A stretch of DNA of 64,000 nt. Source: Asterias rubens. Taxonomy: Eukaryota; Echinodermata; Asteroidea; Forcipulatida; Asteriidae. Positions within the stretch are counted from its first letter, which is position 1, and each line of letters starts with the position of its first letter. Shown piece by piece: positions 44,501 through 50,409 of this stretch. Location: contig NC_047083.1 of the NCBI RefSeq assembly GCF_902459465.1, positions 8,175,526 through 8,239,525 of the forward strand, given 5' to 3'. The position numbers and the translations under genes were made by a program. The notes under the pieces are model-generated. The model searched no databases, was not told the origin of the DNA, and saw only the letters and a program-made list of their open reading frames with translations.

Positions 44501-45743
44501 AACTTCAATCACAGTCTAGTAATACACGTGTACATTGTACACCTTGTCGTAAATTGTCTTACTTTTCTGTCACACCCGAGTGCACCCATAGTTGTGTTCA
44601 TATTGAGAAAGTTGCAAATTGTAGCAAGACCAAGTCTAGTCTGGCATCTTGTGTAGGGCCATCCCCTTGGGGCCCAGGGTTTTTGTACGTGTTATTTTGT
44701 CTGTACAGTCATCAAAAGAACATTCAACGATACATCAGAATCACTCATAATTATTCATTGTGTTGTCCTTGAGGGCCACCCACATATCTGGTTCCGCTAT
44801 AGTGAGTCATGATAGGGCTAGTCTACATCCCCTGTTCGATTTTTCTGCCAAGATGAAGACGAGGTTGATCGTCATGGCGCCCTCATGCATTGAAAAATGG
44901 CATCACTGTCGGCCAGGCGCGGGTGGCTCTGGTGATCGGTGGTATTATAATATGCGCACACCAGGGCAAGCTGCGACCAGCCCATGGTTGATAAAAATGT
45001 GTGCAGTTTCATGCCATGACAATTTATAACCAGGGTTGTCAAAAGCCCACATTAAGTGCTGGCAAATTTTCTGAACGAGAAGATCATCTTAAAGGCAGTG
45101 GACACTATTGGTAATTAAACAAAATAATTATTAGCATAAAAACTTACTTGGTAAACAAGTAATGGGGAGAGGTTGATAGTATAAAACATTGTGGGAAACG
45201 GCTCCCTCTGAAGAAAAGTAGTTTTTGAGAAAGAAGTCATTTTCCACGAATCAAGCATATGAAAGCACACAACTTCGTGTGACAAGGGTGTTTTTTTTCT
45301 TTCATTATTATCTCCAAACTTTGATGACCTATTGAGCTCAAATTTTCACAGGTTTGCTATTTTATGCATATGTTGAGATACAGCAAGTGAGAAGACAAGT
45401 CTTTGACAATTACCAATAGTTTCCAGTGTCTTTAAACAAACAAGCACAATGGATTAGGCCCGGTTCATACTTCCTGCGAATGCGAATGCGAAGCGAATGT
45501 TGACGTCACAAAAATCGCAACAAATCTTCGCAGCAGTTCAGCTCCAATCACCTCACTAGCGAATATCGCTGCGAAAGGATAGTTGTAACGTCAAATTCAT
45601 GTCAAATGCGCTTCGCATTCGCATTCGCATGAAGTATGAACCGGGCTTAAGGGTTGTTATTTTTTTAAGTAAAACTTACAGTTTCTGATGTCAGAAATGA
45701 AGACTGCCAAACCCCGCATGCCATCCCCTTTGACTGTCGGCAT
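14436..45743 (-). CDS. AP2A: AP-2 complex subunit alpha (alpha-adaptin), complete, 23 coding exons
   Basis: Large subunit of the AP-2 heterotetramer, which binds PtdIns(4,5)P2 and cargo at the plasma membrane and recruits clathrin and accessory proteins for endocytosis. Coding exons in order: 45743-45680, 44458-44390, 40305-40163, 39454-39261, 37394-37265, 36504-36403, 34685-34515, 33901-33741, 32891-32795, 31244-31107, 30500-30393, 30083-30009, 29363-29266, 28506-28377, 27492-27391, 26539-26381, 25434-25151, 24180-24008, 22941-22818, 16904-16788, 16526-16457, 15383-15249, 14513-14436. They total 2922 bases, 973 residues plus stop, with every phase consistent. Trunk ~1-620, hinge ~625-740 rich in P/A/G/S, ear ~742-973. 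Counterparts of the mammalian PtdIns(4,5)P2-binding residues are visible (R10, K42, K54-K56, Y57, K60), as is R20 of the dileucine-cargo region. All introns are GT-AG except intron 18 (AT-AC). I used the family alignment to place exons; the call is firm. Confidence 0.97.
15105..15212. mobile_element. Fragment of the CGAATGCGAATG element
   Basis: TTTATACTTCTTGCGAAAGGGAATGCGAT and ACTCGCAAGCAGCAG match the intact copy at 45448-45650 with many changes. It abuts AP2A exon 22. Confidence 0.55.
15249..15383 (-). CDS. AP2A: AP2A coding exon 22 (residues 904-948)
   Basis: Encodes [20 protein letters not shown] and [14 protein letters not shown], conserved ear platform. 45 codons, phase 0. Confidence 0.96.
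16457..16526 (-). CDS. AP2A: AP2A coding exon 21 (residues 880-903)
   Basis: Encodes [20 protein letters not shown] then KTK. Short, but the phases (1 base needed, phase 0 out) and the family match FKANHPMD-type residues. Confidence 0.92.
16788..16904 (-). CDS. AP2A: AP2A coding exon 20 (residues 841-880), ear platform
   Basis: Encodes [20 protein letters not shown], then [18 protein letters not shown]. The Trp of FFSRW matches the platform tryptophan that binds accessory-protein motifs in mammals; the usual Lys after it is Asn here. The preceding intron is 5.9 kb. Confidence 0.95.
17009..17382 (-). mobile_element. MITE family C
   Basis: Ends TTAAAGCCATTGGACCCTTT and AAAGGGTCCAATGGCTTTAA, with the core palindrome ATTCTCGTTAACGAGAAT. 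Other copies at 42338-42713 and 46110-46457. Confidence 0.88.
17690..18058 (-). mobile_element. MITE family A, AGCTAGAAG-core subtype
   Basis: Ends read TTAAAGGGAAG...CTTCCCTTTAA. Flanks match family A but the centre is AAAAGACTTCTAGCTAGAAG followed by TCTTTT, a different palindrome. Confidence 0.85.
18300..18370 (+). repeat. tRNA-like sequence, diverged relative of the 41512/41828 copies
   Basis: CTAGATAGCCCCGTTGGTTGAGCG and a CTCTAGTC end match the tRNA-like heads at 41512 and 41828, with changes in both boxes. Confidence 0.6.
18830..20210 (+). repeat. AGGAGGG satellite with a perfect 102-base tandem block
   Basis: Degenerate units (each with GTCAACCCTCCTACTGTCTG, then ACCATTCAATATCA) lead into five to six nearly identical 102-base units at about 19480-20035. 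Because 102 is divisible by three, the minus strand stays open for 213 codons as a 34-residue repeat. I do not regard that as a gene. Confidence 0.95.
20440..20840. repeat. Family D repeat (AAGGGCACCAAGGC)
   Basis: Mixed-orientation copies of TGCCTTGGTGCCCTTG and GGGGGCACCAAGGCCAGGGC, as at 31800-32580. Confidence 0.75.
21325..21560 (+). repeat. Tandem tRNA-like SINE heads
   Basis: Three copies, about 90 bases apart, of TGGCxxAGTGGTTxAGCxCA with GACTCAAGCTCTGG and a GGGTTAGAGTCCCAG B-box-like segment. The heads are repeated without bodies. Confidence 0.8.
22189..22553 (+). mobile_element. MITE family A, AGCTAGAAG-core subtype
   Basis: Left end TTAAAGGCACTGTACACGTT, right end AACGTGTACCTTCCCTTTAA. 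Core ACTTCTAGCTAGAAGT as in the 17690 copy. Confidence 0.87.
22566..22790 (-). mobile_element. MITE family A, truncated
   Basis: Starts at the GATTTCGAGACCTCA core and runs to the CACTGG-type terminus TTTAA. It lies directly against the preceding copy and about 30 bases from AP2A exon 19. Confidence 0.8.
22818..22941 (-). CDS. AP2A: AP2A coding exon 19 (residues 800-841), ear
   Basis: Starts AA CTC after an AC acceptor, so the split codon is CAA (Gln), matching the TQL of other alpha-adaptins. Continues [20 protein letters not shown] to [11 protein letters not shown]. Donor GTAAGT. Confidence 0.93.
22942..24007 (-). other. AP2A: U12-type AT-AC intron (AP2A intron 18)
   Basis: Seen directly: the intron begins ATATCCTTT (24007-23999), the canonical U12 AT-AC donor. 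It carries TTCCTTAAC (22962-22954), the canonical U12 branch site, and ends AC at 22943-22942, 13 bases from the branch adenosine. There is no AG between the branch site and the exon. Splicing here restores the family sequence at the joint (ELST-Q-LVV). Minor-class introns are usually spliced more slowly than U2 introns; whether that matters here is unknown. A tRNA-headed SINE sits inside the intron. Confidence 0.9.
23060..23405 (-). mobile_element. tRNA-headed SINE in the U12-type intron
   Basis: Carries CATTATTACCCCTGGTCA, TACCCCTGGGTGGAGAGAAG and an inverted tRNA-like head (CCAGGGTTTGAACC, CTCGGCCATGACACC). Confidence 0.85.
24008..24180 (-). CDS. AP2A: AP2A coding exon 18 (residues 742-800), ear start
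   Basis: Encodes [20 protein letters not shown] and, after a divergent ten residues, [18 protein letters not shown] to PGELST. It ends ACC C, followed directly by ATATCCTTT. No usable GT donor lies between the conserved end of the exon and the in-frame TGA a few bases on, so the AT-AC donor is the only reading that preserves the protein. Confidence 0.93.
24655..24904. mobile_element. Palindromic MITE, GGGCCCAATTTCATGGCTCT
   Basis: Outer ends GGGCCCAATTTCATGGCTCT and AGAGCCATGAAATTGGGCCC are perfect inverse repeats. Inside, TGCGCTTACG-type motifs recur on both arms, so most of the 250 bases could fold. Confidence 0.9.
25151..25434 (-). CDS. AP2A: AP2A coding exon 17 (residues 648-742), hinge
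   Basis: Pro/Ala/Gly/Ser-rich hinge of low complexity with [21 protein letters not shown] and [10 protein letters not shown]. The DLLGLDA and LLDMFD patches resemble clathrin or accessory-protein motifs; that role is inference. This is the largest coding exon. Confidence 0.93.
25950..26190 (+). repeat. tRNA-headed SINE fragment
   Basis: AAGCTGTTAAGAGCACCGAATTC and GTGGGTTCGAGCCCCGG form the head, then GGTTCGACCCGGTGTTCCTG and an ATTAGGTCTC segment seen also near 33115. Confidence 0.7.
26381..26539 (-). CDS. AP2A: AP2A coding exon 16 (residues 595-647)
   Basis: Encodes [20 protein letters not shown] followed by a lysine run and a charged, poorly conserved stretch. This is the trunk-to-hinge transition. 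Confidence 0.95.
26800..27240. repeat. GGCCTATTTCCC repeat, inverse partner of 39775-40005
   Basis: Shares TTGCTTGTTCTGTATTCTGG, CGTGGGATGAACT, GGGAACTAGT and the CCCTCGGG motifs with the region at 39775-40005 in opposite orientation. Confidence 0.7.
27391..27492 (-). CDS. AP2A: AP2A coding exon 15 (residues 561-594)
   Basis: Encodes [20 protein letters not shown], the last trunk repeats, ending SSDVL. 34 codons. Confidence 0.95.
27545..27885 (+). repeat. SINE body ending in poly(A)
   Basis: GTGTGGGTTCGATACCCG, then GTGTCCTTGAACAAGGCACTT, GTAGTGCATTCTGC and a 22-25-base A run at 27857-27880. Confidence 0.7.
28377..28506 (-). CDS. AP2A: AP2A coding exon 14 (residues 517-560)
   Basis: Encodes [20 protein letters not shown] and [17 protein letters not shown]. 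Donor GTAAAT is weaker than most in this gene. Confidence 0.96.
28542..28855 (-). mobile_element. MITE family A, right end missing
   Basis: Intact TTAAAGGCAGTGGACACTA end and core. It stops about 60 bases short of the expected other end. Confidence 0.85.
29266..29363 (-). CDS. AP2A: AP2A coding exon 13 (residues 485-517)
   Basis: Encodes [20 protein letters not shown] then [12 protein letters not shown]. Ends in phase 2 at GTAAGT. Confidence 0.97.
29545..30000 (-). repeat. AGGAGGG satellite filling AP2A intron 12
   Basis: Five diverged units with (G)TAGGAGGGTTGACT spaced roughly 90-110 bases. The last motif lies about 12 bases from the exon 12 donor. Confidence 0.9.
30009..30083 (-). CDS. 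AP2A: AP2A coding exon 12 (residues 460-484)
   Basis: Encodes [20 protein letters not shown] then KMVFE. 25 codons between phase-0 GT-AG junctions. The intron that follows is nearly filled by the AGGAGGG satellite. Confidence 0.96.
30280..30362 (-). repeat. tRNA-like head on the minus strand
   Basis: Minus strand reads GGTGGCACGGTTGGCTTGTG and CCCCGGTTCGATTCTCGG, A- and B-box-like. Part of a SINE extending left to about 30190. Confidence 0.65.
30393..30500 (-). CDS. AP2A: AP2A coding exon 11 (residues 424-459)
   Basis: Encodes [20 protein letters not shown] and [14 protein letters not shown]. 36 codons, phase 0. Confidence 0.97.
30583..30956 (+). mobile_element. MITE family A, near full length
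   Basis: Ends TTAAAGACAGTGGACACTAT and AGTGTCCACTGCCTTTAA. Core GATTTCGAGACCTCAAA...TGAGGTATCGAAATC carries one change. Confidence 0.88.
31107..31244 (-). CDS. AP2A: AP2A coding exon 10 (residues 378-423)
   Basis: Encodes [20 protein letters not shown] and the following trunk helix to SIREEM. Methionine stands where vertebrates have Ile (REEI). 46 codons. Confidence 0.97.
31415..31726 (-). mobile_element. tRNA-headed SINE with (ATA)n tail
   Basis: Starts (ATA)n then AAGCGCTTCACATTATTACC, contains CCCCTGGGTGGAGAGAAGC and ends at a tRNA-like head (CTCGGCCACGACACC). Confidence 0.85.
31800..32580. repeat. Family D tandem repeat
   Basis: Four to five diverged units of about 150-160 bases sharing GGGGCACCAAGGCCAAGACC, AGGGCAACAGA, GCAAAGGGCACTTCCGTTGG and TATGGGAAACTTTTCATAGG. 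Confidence 0.85.
32795..32891 (-). CDS. AP2A: AP2A coding exon 9 (residues 345-377)
   Basis: Encodes [20 protein letters not shown] to VVTALK. Acceptor GGTAG, donor GTCAGT. Confidence 0.95.
33115..33240 (+). repeat. L2-type retroelement tail
   Basis: AAGTGCGCTATATAAGAAGC followed by CACTATTATTATTA, preceded by ATTAGGTCTCATAATAC. Similar tails at 26186-26305 and, inverted, at 45860-45960. Confidence 0.6.
33741..33901 (-). CDS. AP2A: AP2A coding exon 8 (residues 292-345)
   Basis: Encodes [20 protein letters not shown] and [20 protein letters not shown]. Ends in phase 2 (AG before GTAAGT), restored by the next exon as Arg. Confidence 0.97.
34515..34685 (-). CDS. AP2A: AP2A coding exon 7 (residues 235-291)
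   Basis: Encodes [20 protein letters not shown], one of the most conserved trunk segments, ending ETILNKAQ. 57 codons, phase 0 at both ends. Confidence 0.97.
34975..36345 (+). repeat. 1.4-kb minisatellite with a 213-base higher-order unit
   Basis: Units of roughly 70-80 bases with ACAAGCAAACATGTATAAAT, GGTAGAGTTTTGGTAAAAGG and TGGTCAAGTTATGGT. The segments at 35324-35536 and 35537-35749 are nearly identical, showing a 213-base duplication. Lies in AP2A intron 6. Confidence 0.93.
36403..36504 (-). CDS. AP2A: AP2A coding exon 6 (residues 201-234)
   Basis: Encodes [10 protein letters not shown], then [18 protein letters not shown]. Exactly 34 codons between phase-0 junctions. The following intron holds the 1.4-kb minisatellite. 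Confidence 0.95.
36955..37235 (+). repeat. 12-base tandem array (CCATCTGACCAC)n
   Basis: About 23 units varying between CCATCTGACCAC, CCATCTGGTCAC and CCATCCAACCAC. An open frame through it would be a His-Pro-Ser-Asp repeat, which I treat as a by-product. Confidence 0.97.
37265..37394 (-). CDS. AP2A: AP2A coding exon 5 (residues 157-200)
   Basis: Encodes [14 protein letters not shown] and HLLNDQHM, strongly conserved trunk motifs. Donor GTAAGAG. A 12-base tandem array begins about 30 bases into the following intron. Confidence 0.96.
37480..38675 (-). mobile_element. MITE family A copy split by a younger element
   Basis: AAATGCACTGG at 37481-37491 and CACTGGACACTAT from 38450 are one MITE A end separated by the element at 37492-38449. 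The right part continues with GAAACGGCTCCCTCT and an AGACTTCAG core variant. Confidence 0.75.
37492..38449. mobile_element. DNA transposon with perfect 19-base TIRs, nested in a MITE
   Basis: TAGGGCCACTGATTTTCCG at the left and its exact reverse complement at the right. CACTGG flanks both sides (37486-37491 and 38450-38455). GAAACGGAAAAC/AAACGGAATT subterminal motifs recur. No transposase. TAGGG ends suggest hAT-like, but hAT duplications are usually 8 bases. Confidence 0.85.
39261..39454 (-). CDS. AP2A: AP2A coding exon 4 (residues 93-157)
   Basis: Encodes [20 protein letters not shown] through [16 protein letters not shown] to LLVSG. Trunk HEAT-like helices. Ends in phase 2 at GTGAGA. Confidence 0.96.
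39775..40005. repeat. GGACCTATTTCCCGAGGCC repeat
   Basis: Inverse counterpart of 26800-27240. Contains CGTCTATTCCCCCGAGGGA and CAGAATACAGAACAAGCAA. Confidence 0.7.
40163..40305 (-). CDS. AP2A: AP2A coding exon 3 (residues 45-92)
   Basis: Encodes the [20 protein letters not shown] stretch with the lysine cluster (K54-K56, Y57, K60) matching the mammalian phosphoinositide site, then the first trunk repeats to TEKQI. Donor GTAAGT, phase 0. Confidence 0.96.
40587..40663. repeat. 77-base near-perfect hairpin
   Basis: GCTTTTTCGTTCCATCCGAA then AAGTACCATTGCACGCTG meets CAGCGTGCAATGGTACTT and its continuation. One or two mismatches in about 38 base pairs. Confidence 0.93.
40841..40996. mobile_element. 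156-base palindromic element
   Basis: ATAATGAATGTTTTTCATTC at the left faces GAGTGCAATGGTGCAAATAT...ATTCATTAT at the right, with GAATGTTCCATTCAAC near the centre. A related half-copy lies at 32915-33020. Confidence 0.88.
41424..41530. repeat. Long hairpin, about 47-base arms
   Basis: CTGAGCTATCTAGCCCTATA to TTTTGTCAATAT faces ATATTGACAAAATAGGGACA to CTAGATAGATAGCTCAG across the loop CGAACAAGG. One mismatch and a GATA duplication. Confidence 0.93.
41512..41588 (+). repeat. tRNA-like copy 1 (SINE head, GTT anticodon position)
   Basis: Same sequence as copy 2 but with an extra GATA in the acceptor/D-arm junction, which breaks the fold. A box TAGCTCAGTTGG and B box GGTTCGAATCC are present. Confidence 0.7.
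41828..41900 (+). repeat. tRNA-like copy 2, foldable, tRNA-Asn-like pseudogene or SINE head
   Basis: Acceptor GGCTAGA pairs with TCTAGTC, discriminator A. D stem GCTC/GAGC. Anticodon stem CCGGC/TCCGG with loop ACGTTAA. T arm GTTGG/CCCAC with one mismatch. The anticodon would be GTT (Asn), but position 33 is C instead of the near-universal T, and one stem pair fails. The flanks are duplicated with it, so repeat origin is likelier than a working tRNA. Confidence 0.65.
42338..42713 (+). mobile_element. MITE family C inside family B
   Basis: TTAAAGCCATTGGACACTAT at the left. Shares GTTCACAGATTTACAAATAA, the ACATGTCATGACACGGCGAA segment and a decayed right end. Confidence 0.8.
43830..44345 (+). 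repeat. AGGAGGG satellite, degenerate
   Basis: Four units with AGTCAACCCTCCTACTGTCT, then ACCATTC, and one inverted AGAGTAGGAGGGTTAATGG beside AP2A exon 2. Confidence 0.88.
44390..44458 (-). CDS. AP2A: AP2A coding exon 2 (residues 22-45)
   Basis: Encodes [20 protein letters not shown], the conserved basic first helix that contacts lipid. Acceptor TTTTCAG, donor GTAATT. The AGGAGGG satellite ends only about 30 bases beyond the donor. Confidence 0.95.
45089..45435 (-). mobile_element. MITE family A, core deleted
   Basis: Both ends present (TTAAAGGCAGTGGACACTAT; CAGTGTCTTTAA). The GATTTCGAGACC palindrome is missing, with a clean junction from TTCCACGAATC to AAGCATATGAAAG. Confidence 0.87.
45448..45650. 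mobile_element. Palindromic element with GCGAATGCGAATGCGAAGCG arms
   Basis: Outer ends GCCCGGTTCATACTTCCTGC and its inverse near GAAGTATGAACCGGGC. About 200 bases, foldable. No coding capacity. Confidence 0.88.
45680..45743 (-). CDS. AP2A: AP2A coding exon 1 (residues 1-21)
   Basis: Starts [20 protein letters not shown], the family N-terminus, and ends in phase 1 at a GTAAGT donor. The ATG at 45743 is chosen because the protein aligns from its first residue. A likely acceptor (TTTCAAG) lies at 45809-45808, which would leave a 64-base 5'UTR segment on this exon. Confidence 0.95.
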
Positions 45744-46109
45744 CGTTGCAGTTTGGTTTTTACCAGTAAAGGCACCAACAATAGAAACTACTGGCCTTCA
45801 ACGCAATCTTGAAACATTAAAAAGAAAAAATACACATAAATAAATTTGCAATTTTTTATAATAATAATAATAATAATAATAATAATTGTGGCTTCTTATA
45901 AAGCGCACATGTCCGCCACCCAGTGACGCTGCTGGCGCTGTAACGCGACTCTGTTGATTAACTAGTCCAATAAGGATCAATGATTGATGAACTTTTTTTA
46001 CAAATATTAAAAATTTAAATATTAAAGGGAAATTATTAAGTTGTGCAATAATTTAAACTGGCACTAAAACGCGTGCATACATGATGACGCATCCGCAACT
46101 CTCTACCAC

Positions 46110-46457
46110 TTAAAGCCATTGGACCCTTTCGGTACAGAAAAAAAAAAAAGAGTTCACAGATTTACAAATAACTTACAGGGTTTACAGAAGGTACTGGTGA
46201 AATACTTCTCTTGAAATATTATTCCATGTAAAACAATATCAATTATCGTTAACGAGAATTACGGATTTGTTTTAAACACATGTCATGAAACTGCGAAACG
46301 TGCGGATACAAGGGTGGGTTTTCCTGTTATTTTCTCCCAACTCCGATGACCGATTAAGCCCAAATTTTCACAGGTTTGTTATTTTATATATAAGTTGTGA
46401 TACACGAAGTGTGGGCCTTGGACAATACTGTTTACCGAAAGGGTCCAATGGCTTTAA
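46110..46457 (+). mobile_element. MITE family C
   Basis: Ends TTAAAGCCATTGGACCCTTT and GAAAGGGTCCAATGGCTTTA. Core ATCGTTAACGAGAATTACGG partly decayed. Confidence 0.88.
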
Positions 46458-46624
46458 TGATGGACTCTTGATTCCCATCATGAATTAATTCTGAAATCAC
46501 GACGACAACATGCATTTCAATACTCAGACATGTCAGACTAAACAAAATCTTAGTTTTATATTTTCTAAAGAAGTCCCCAAACAGTCACTGCGCATTTCAG
46601 TGCCATTCTAGCTTATATCAATCA

Positions 46625-46880
46625 CTGGCGTGTCCTGGCCTAGCGGTTAATTGAGCACCGGATTCAAGCTCTGGTGTTCGATCAGCAGAGTGTGGGTTCG
46701 AATCCCGGTCGTGACACTTGCTACATAAAGTTGGGAAGGTAGTGCTTTCTACCAGCCAGGCTTCTGATGGATGATACCCAAGCCTACATCCGTATGGACT
46801 GTAAAGGGGGTAACCCTGTTTCAGTCAGCCCTTGGAGTAGGTGGCAACGGCCCCTATAAGAATTGTGTGTCTGGCGAATT
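46625..46880 (+). repeat. tRNA-headed SINE fragment
   Basis: TGGCCTAGCGGTTAATTGAG and GTGGGTTCGAATCCCGG head, then GTTGGGAAGGTAGTGCTTTC and a CCCTGTTTCAG body shared with 27545-27850. Confidence 0.75.
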
Positions 46881-47161
46881 GCATTAAATAAAAATGAGAA
46901 AAAACTGTCCAGTAGGCCTAACTAAAAGAAAGCCTACGCTGGCTTTACTCCTAGAACTATGATGAGGTTCGTTCCGCTATCATCTCCACGCGGATCTGAT
47001 AGTGGAACGTGTAGGTTCTAGTTGGAGTACACTGGCTTCAGACCTGGAATTACACATGCCATGGCCATCGTTGCCTCTGGTCTTGGCCTTGGTGCCCATA
47101 AAATGTCCCTCATTGACTTTTTCCACTGGAAGTGCCCTTGTTTGAACTTGGGGATAACTTC

Positions 47162-47272
47162 CCGTATGGCGCCACCACTTTTTCACTCATTTTTACAAAA
47201 AGGGATATATCAATCAGGTAAATAAGTTCCTATATTATTTTATATCGAATGAAAAAGTGGTGGCGCCATACG
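47162..47272. mobile_element. Short element with TATGGCGCCACCACTTTTTC TIRs
   Basis: CCGTATGGCGCCACCACTTT then TTCA at the left and its inverse at the right, about 24 bases each, around a 55-60-base centre. Family D-like motifs flank both sides (47035-47400). Confidence 0.85.
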
Positions 47273-47888
47273 GAAACTTTTCCGAACTTGGCTTTGCAAA
47301 ATGAAAATGGCCTTGCCGCCTTGGCCCTTCTTCTTGCCCTTTTCAACGCGTTCTCAAAGATAAGATTCCAGGCCAGCCAGGCGCCCGAGCCCTTAGGCTT
47401 AAATTTATACACCGTCTGTAAATTAAAATTATAATTTAAACATCATCAATGGTTTTTGTTTTGTCAGTGACTGTCACTCTCCAAATTGGAGGGTCGAGTC
47501 AGTCACTCCCATTCCCAATCACATTCATTTCACACAAACAAGCCCCCCAACCAAAAAAGGACCAGCCAGACAGACGAAGAATTCAGACAGCACAGAGTAA
47601 TTTGGGAAATTTGTGAGACTAAATTGTTACATGAAGAAGCTGTCTTTCCTTAAGAAAGCCCATTACGAAGTAGAGAAGATACATGTTTCAGTAAAGAGGG
47701 CGTGCATTGGTACGGTAAGGACCCGTTCGTACGTGTACCGGCACCGCATAACCGGGGTGCGCTTTTTACACACACAGGCAATGGGCCAAATCGTAAAAAG
47801 TAATAAAATTCACATTTAGATTGGCGATTTACACCAAATAAATCACAGCCAAATACACCATAAAAACAAATGAACGTTTCCCACTCAC

Positions 47889-48013
47889 CCGATATAACCT
47901 CTAAACTCTCCTGAACTCGTTCACAATTAACAGGAAATGGAGAACTTGACCAAAGAAAGGAATTACGTTAATGTGTCTAGTTCGATCTTCCTGTGTCGAA
48001 AATGGCCGCCATT
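47889..48013 (-). promoter_or_regulatory. Candidate AP2A promoter and noncoding first exon
   Basis: On the minus strand a CGG/GTGAGT donor at 47889-47888 could end a noncoding exon. Just upstream (47999-48013) is AATGGCGGCCATT, a palindrome resembling YY1-type promoter motifs. A matching acceptor, TTTCAAG, lies at 45809-45808 before the start codon. The start point is not visible and no TATA box is seen. Confidence 0.4.
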
Positions 48014-48099
48014 ACAGAAAAGACACCCGCTCTAAATCTCATCCGCTAGCGTACATCACTGGTACCCGGTAAAGGGCAAAAACAGGTGTGTATAATTTG

Positions 48100-50040
48100 A
48101 CACATTGAAAATAAATTATTGACAAAGAAAAATGTACTTTTAAAGAAAAAAATGTGCGCGTTTTAACTTTTTGTTATTGTGCCTTAAAAAAAACAAGGCA
48201 AAACTAAATTTTCCCTCTGTTTTTGTTGGGTGGGGGGGGGGGGGGTACGGAGTTCTCCCGGTGCGGTGAATTTTTAAAAAAACTAGTAGTAACTTGGAAA
48301 TTTTGCACTTTTTGTTGTTCATTTTCATTTTTGGAACGCAATTCGATGGAACAGCTTGAGTTTTATGTTTGTTAGGTGTTCGTTTGTTTGTTTGTTTGTT
48401 TTCTTTCCCCATGATTGTTTTTTACCTTTTCTTTTATATTATAAAAAATAAAAGGCCAGCATTATTACAAATTATTTGTGCAATGACGCCTTTATTAAGA
48501 ACATTTTTTTGCGTGATGAACCAAAGCTTGATAGGGAAACTCAATCATAGGATATTTGAAATAGCAATAATATTGTTTTCAAATACACCCGAAAAACCAT
48601 GAAAACAAGTTTATGCCCAAATTATGCAAAGTTCTGTCTATAATTACTTCTGTGCACTAAAGATTTGACCCACCTATGGTTACCAGCGAATTATTGACTA
48701 ATGGATCTAGCATGTTCCCAGCGATCCCGCCCCCTTACAAATTCGACCTCGAACAAAACGCAGAAACAATTCACATTTGCACTCCAATTTGTGACATTGA
48801 TGTTCGAATTACAGCTATAAAGACTAGGATTTTGATGTTTTATCTAAATTTAGCATATTTTCTATTTCTACACCTACATGGTTTCACTTTAAGTTAAAAA
48901 TTATATGTGGAACGGTTTTCGTGAGGTATTTTAAGAGATGCGTTCTAACGTTTCCCATAATGGGGTGGAGCGGCAACAGCGCAAATTCATTACAGGCTCA
49001 ATCCACACGTGTCATGTGACAATGTAATGAGATTTTGCAGATTATAGATGGCGCTATTTCATTTTTACGGGCCCAGGCAAAATATTTTGTTATGGCCCTT
49101 TATGTCCACATTACTCCTAGTTTGTATAAGGCTTTTTGTCAAGGATTTCCTCCACATATAATAGTATCCATGGTTCTTGTGATGTGTTCGGAGCCCCTTC
49201 TCTTAATTCCTTTCGTGGTCAGGTTTTGCGTGCCATATCCTCTTCCAGTAACTAATGTATACATGTATTTTTTTTTAATTTAATGTAGGCTTTTGCTTTT
49301 AAAATTTATTTTAAATATATTTTCACAGTCGTTCATGGTGGTCTGTTTCTGTTCCCTATTTTATTTTACTTTATCTTCAATGTATGCTTTAATTTTATTT
49401 CCTAAGATGATTCTATTTTAATTGTTAACTTTGTACATATCAGATAGTTCTAATAGAGGCTATATAAATATTTCTAATTGTTTTTGTTTTTGTATCCTTT
49501 CCTGTAATTGGCGGCTCGTCCGTTGTTGGTTTGGTCAATAAATATAGTATAGTATAAGGAGATGCTATCTCCATACGAATTCTTGGGACACCTCATCAAC
49601 AGATATTACTTAACGTTTTTTTTTCAAAACAGACCTAATTCTTGTCTTGTTTCGGTTTTTAAATTGTTTTGCAAGGTTTTAAATTTTCTTTTGTTTTAAT
49701 GCTTACTGTTGTATGATTTTAATTGAACGTTTGAGTGCAATTTCCTTTTTAGAAATAAACATTTTTATCTTTGGCGACAGGGTTGTTGTTGTACAGGTAT
49801 GAATCTGATGAATACAGTTTGTATACTTTTATAACCTTGACAGCCCCACCCCCCCCCCCCTGTCCAACGATCCTGTGTCCACAAATGTATGTCTAAAGAT
49901 TTGAAATAAAATAAATTAAAATACAGTTAAAAAGTTTCATTTATAATGGTATAATATAAAAATAAATCAATTGAAACCTAATGTGTATTTTGTTCTTTTT
50001 TGCTTTTGTTTTAATGTTTACTGTAACTTCAATAGCGTTT
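48100..50040. other. Intergenic, AT-rich
   Basis: G run at 48231-48246 and C run near 49849-49860. A retroelement-like tail (TCAATAAATATAGTATAG) sits near 49538. No exons recognised. Confidence 0.5.
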
Positions 50041-50044
50041 GAGT

Positions 50045-50408
50045 TTAAAGGCAGTGGACACTATTGGTAATTACTCCAAGTGTTAGCATAAAACCTATCT
50101 TGGTAACGAGTAATGGGGAGAGTTTGATGGTATAAAACATTGTGAGAAACAGCTCCCTCTGAAGTAATGTAGTTTTTGAGAAAGAAGTAATTTTCCACGA
50201 ATTTGATTTCAAGACCTCAGATTTAGAATTTTGAGGTCTCGAAATCAAGCATCTGAAAGCACACAACTTTGTGTTTTTTTCTTTCATTATTATCTCGCAA
50301 CTTCGACGACCGATTGGGCTCAAATGTTCACAGGTTTGTTATTTTATGCATACTACCAACTGTGCAGGCTAGTCTTCGACAATTACCAATAGTGTCCAGT
50401 GTCTTTAA
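50045..50408 (-). mobile_element. MITE family A, near full length
   Basis: TTAAAGGCAGTGGACACTAT to CAGTGTCTTTAA, core GATTTCAAGACCTCA...TGAGGTCTCGAAATC. Confidence 0.9.
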
Positions 50409-50409
50409 C

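Noticed and set aside
48676..49283. Plus-strand open frames of 73 and 82 codons in the intergenic region
   Set aside because: AT-rich, hydrophobic by composition, without splice signals, recognised similarity or promoter.
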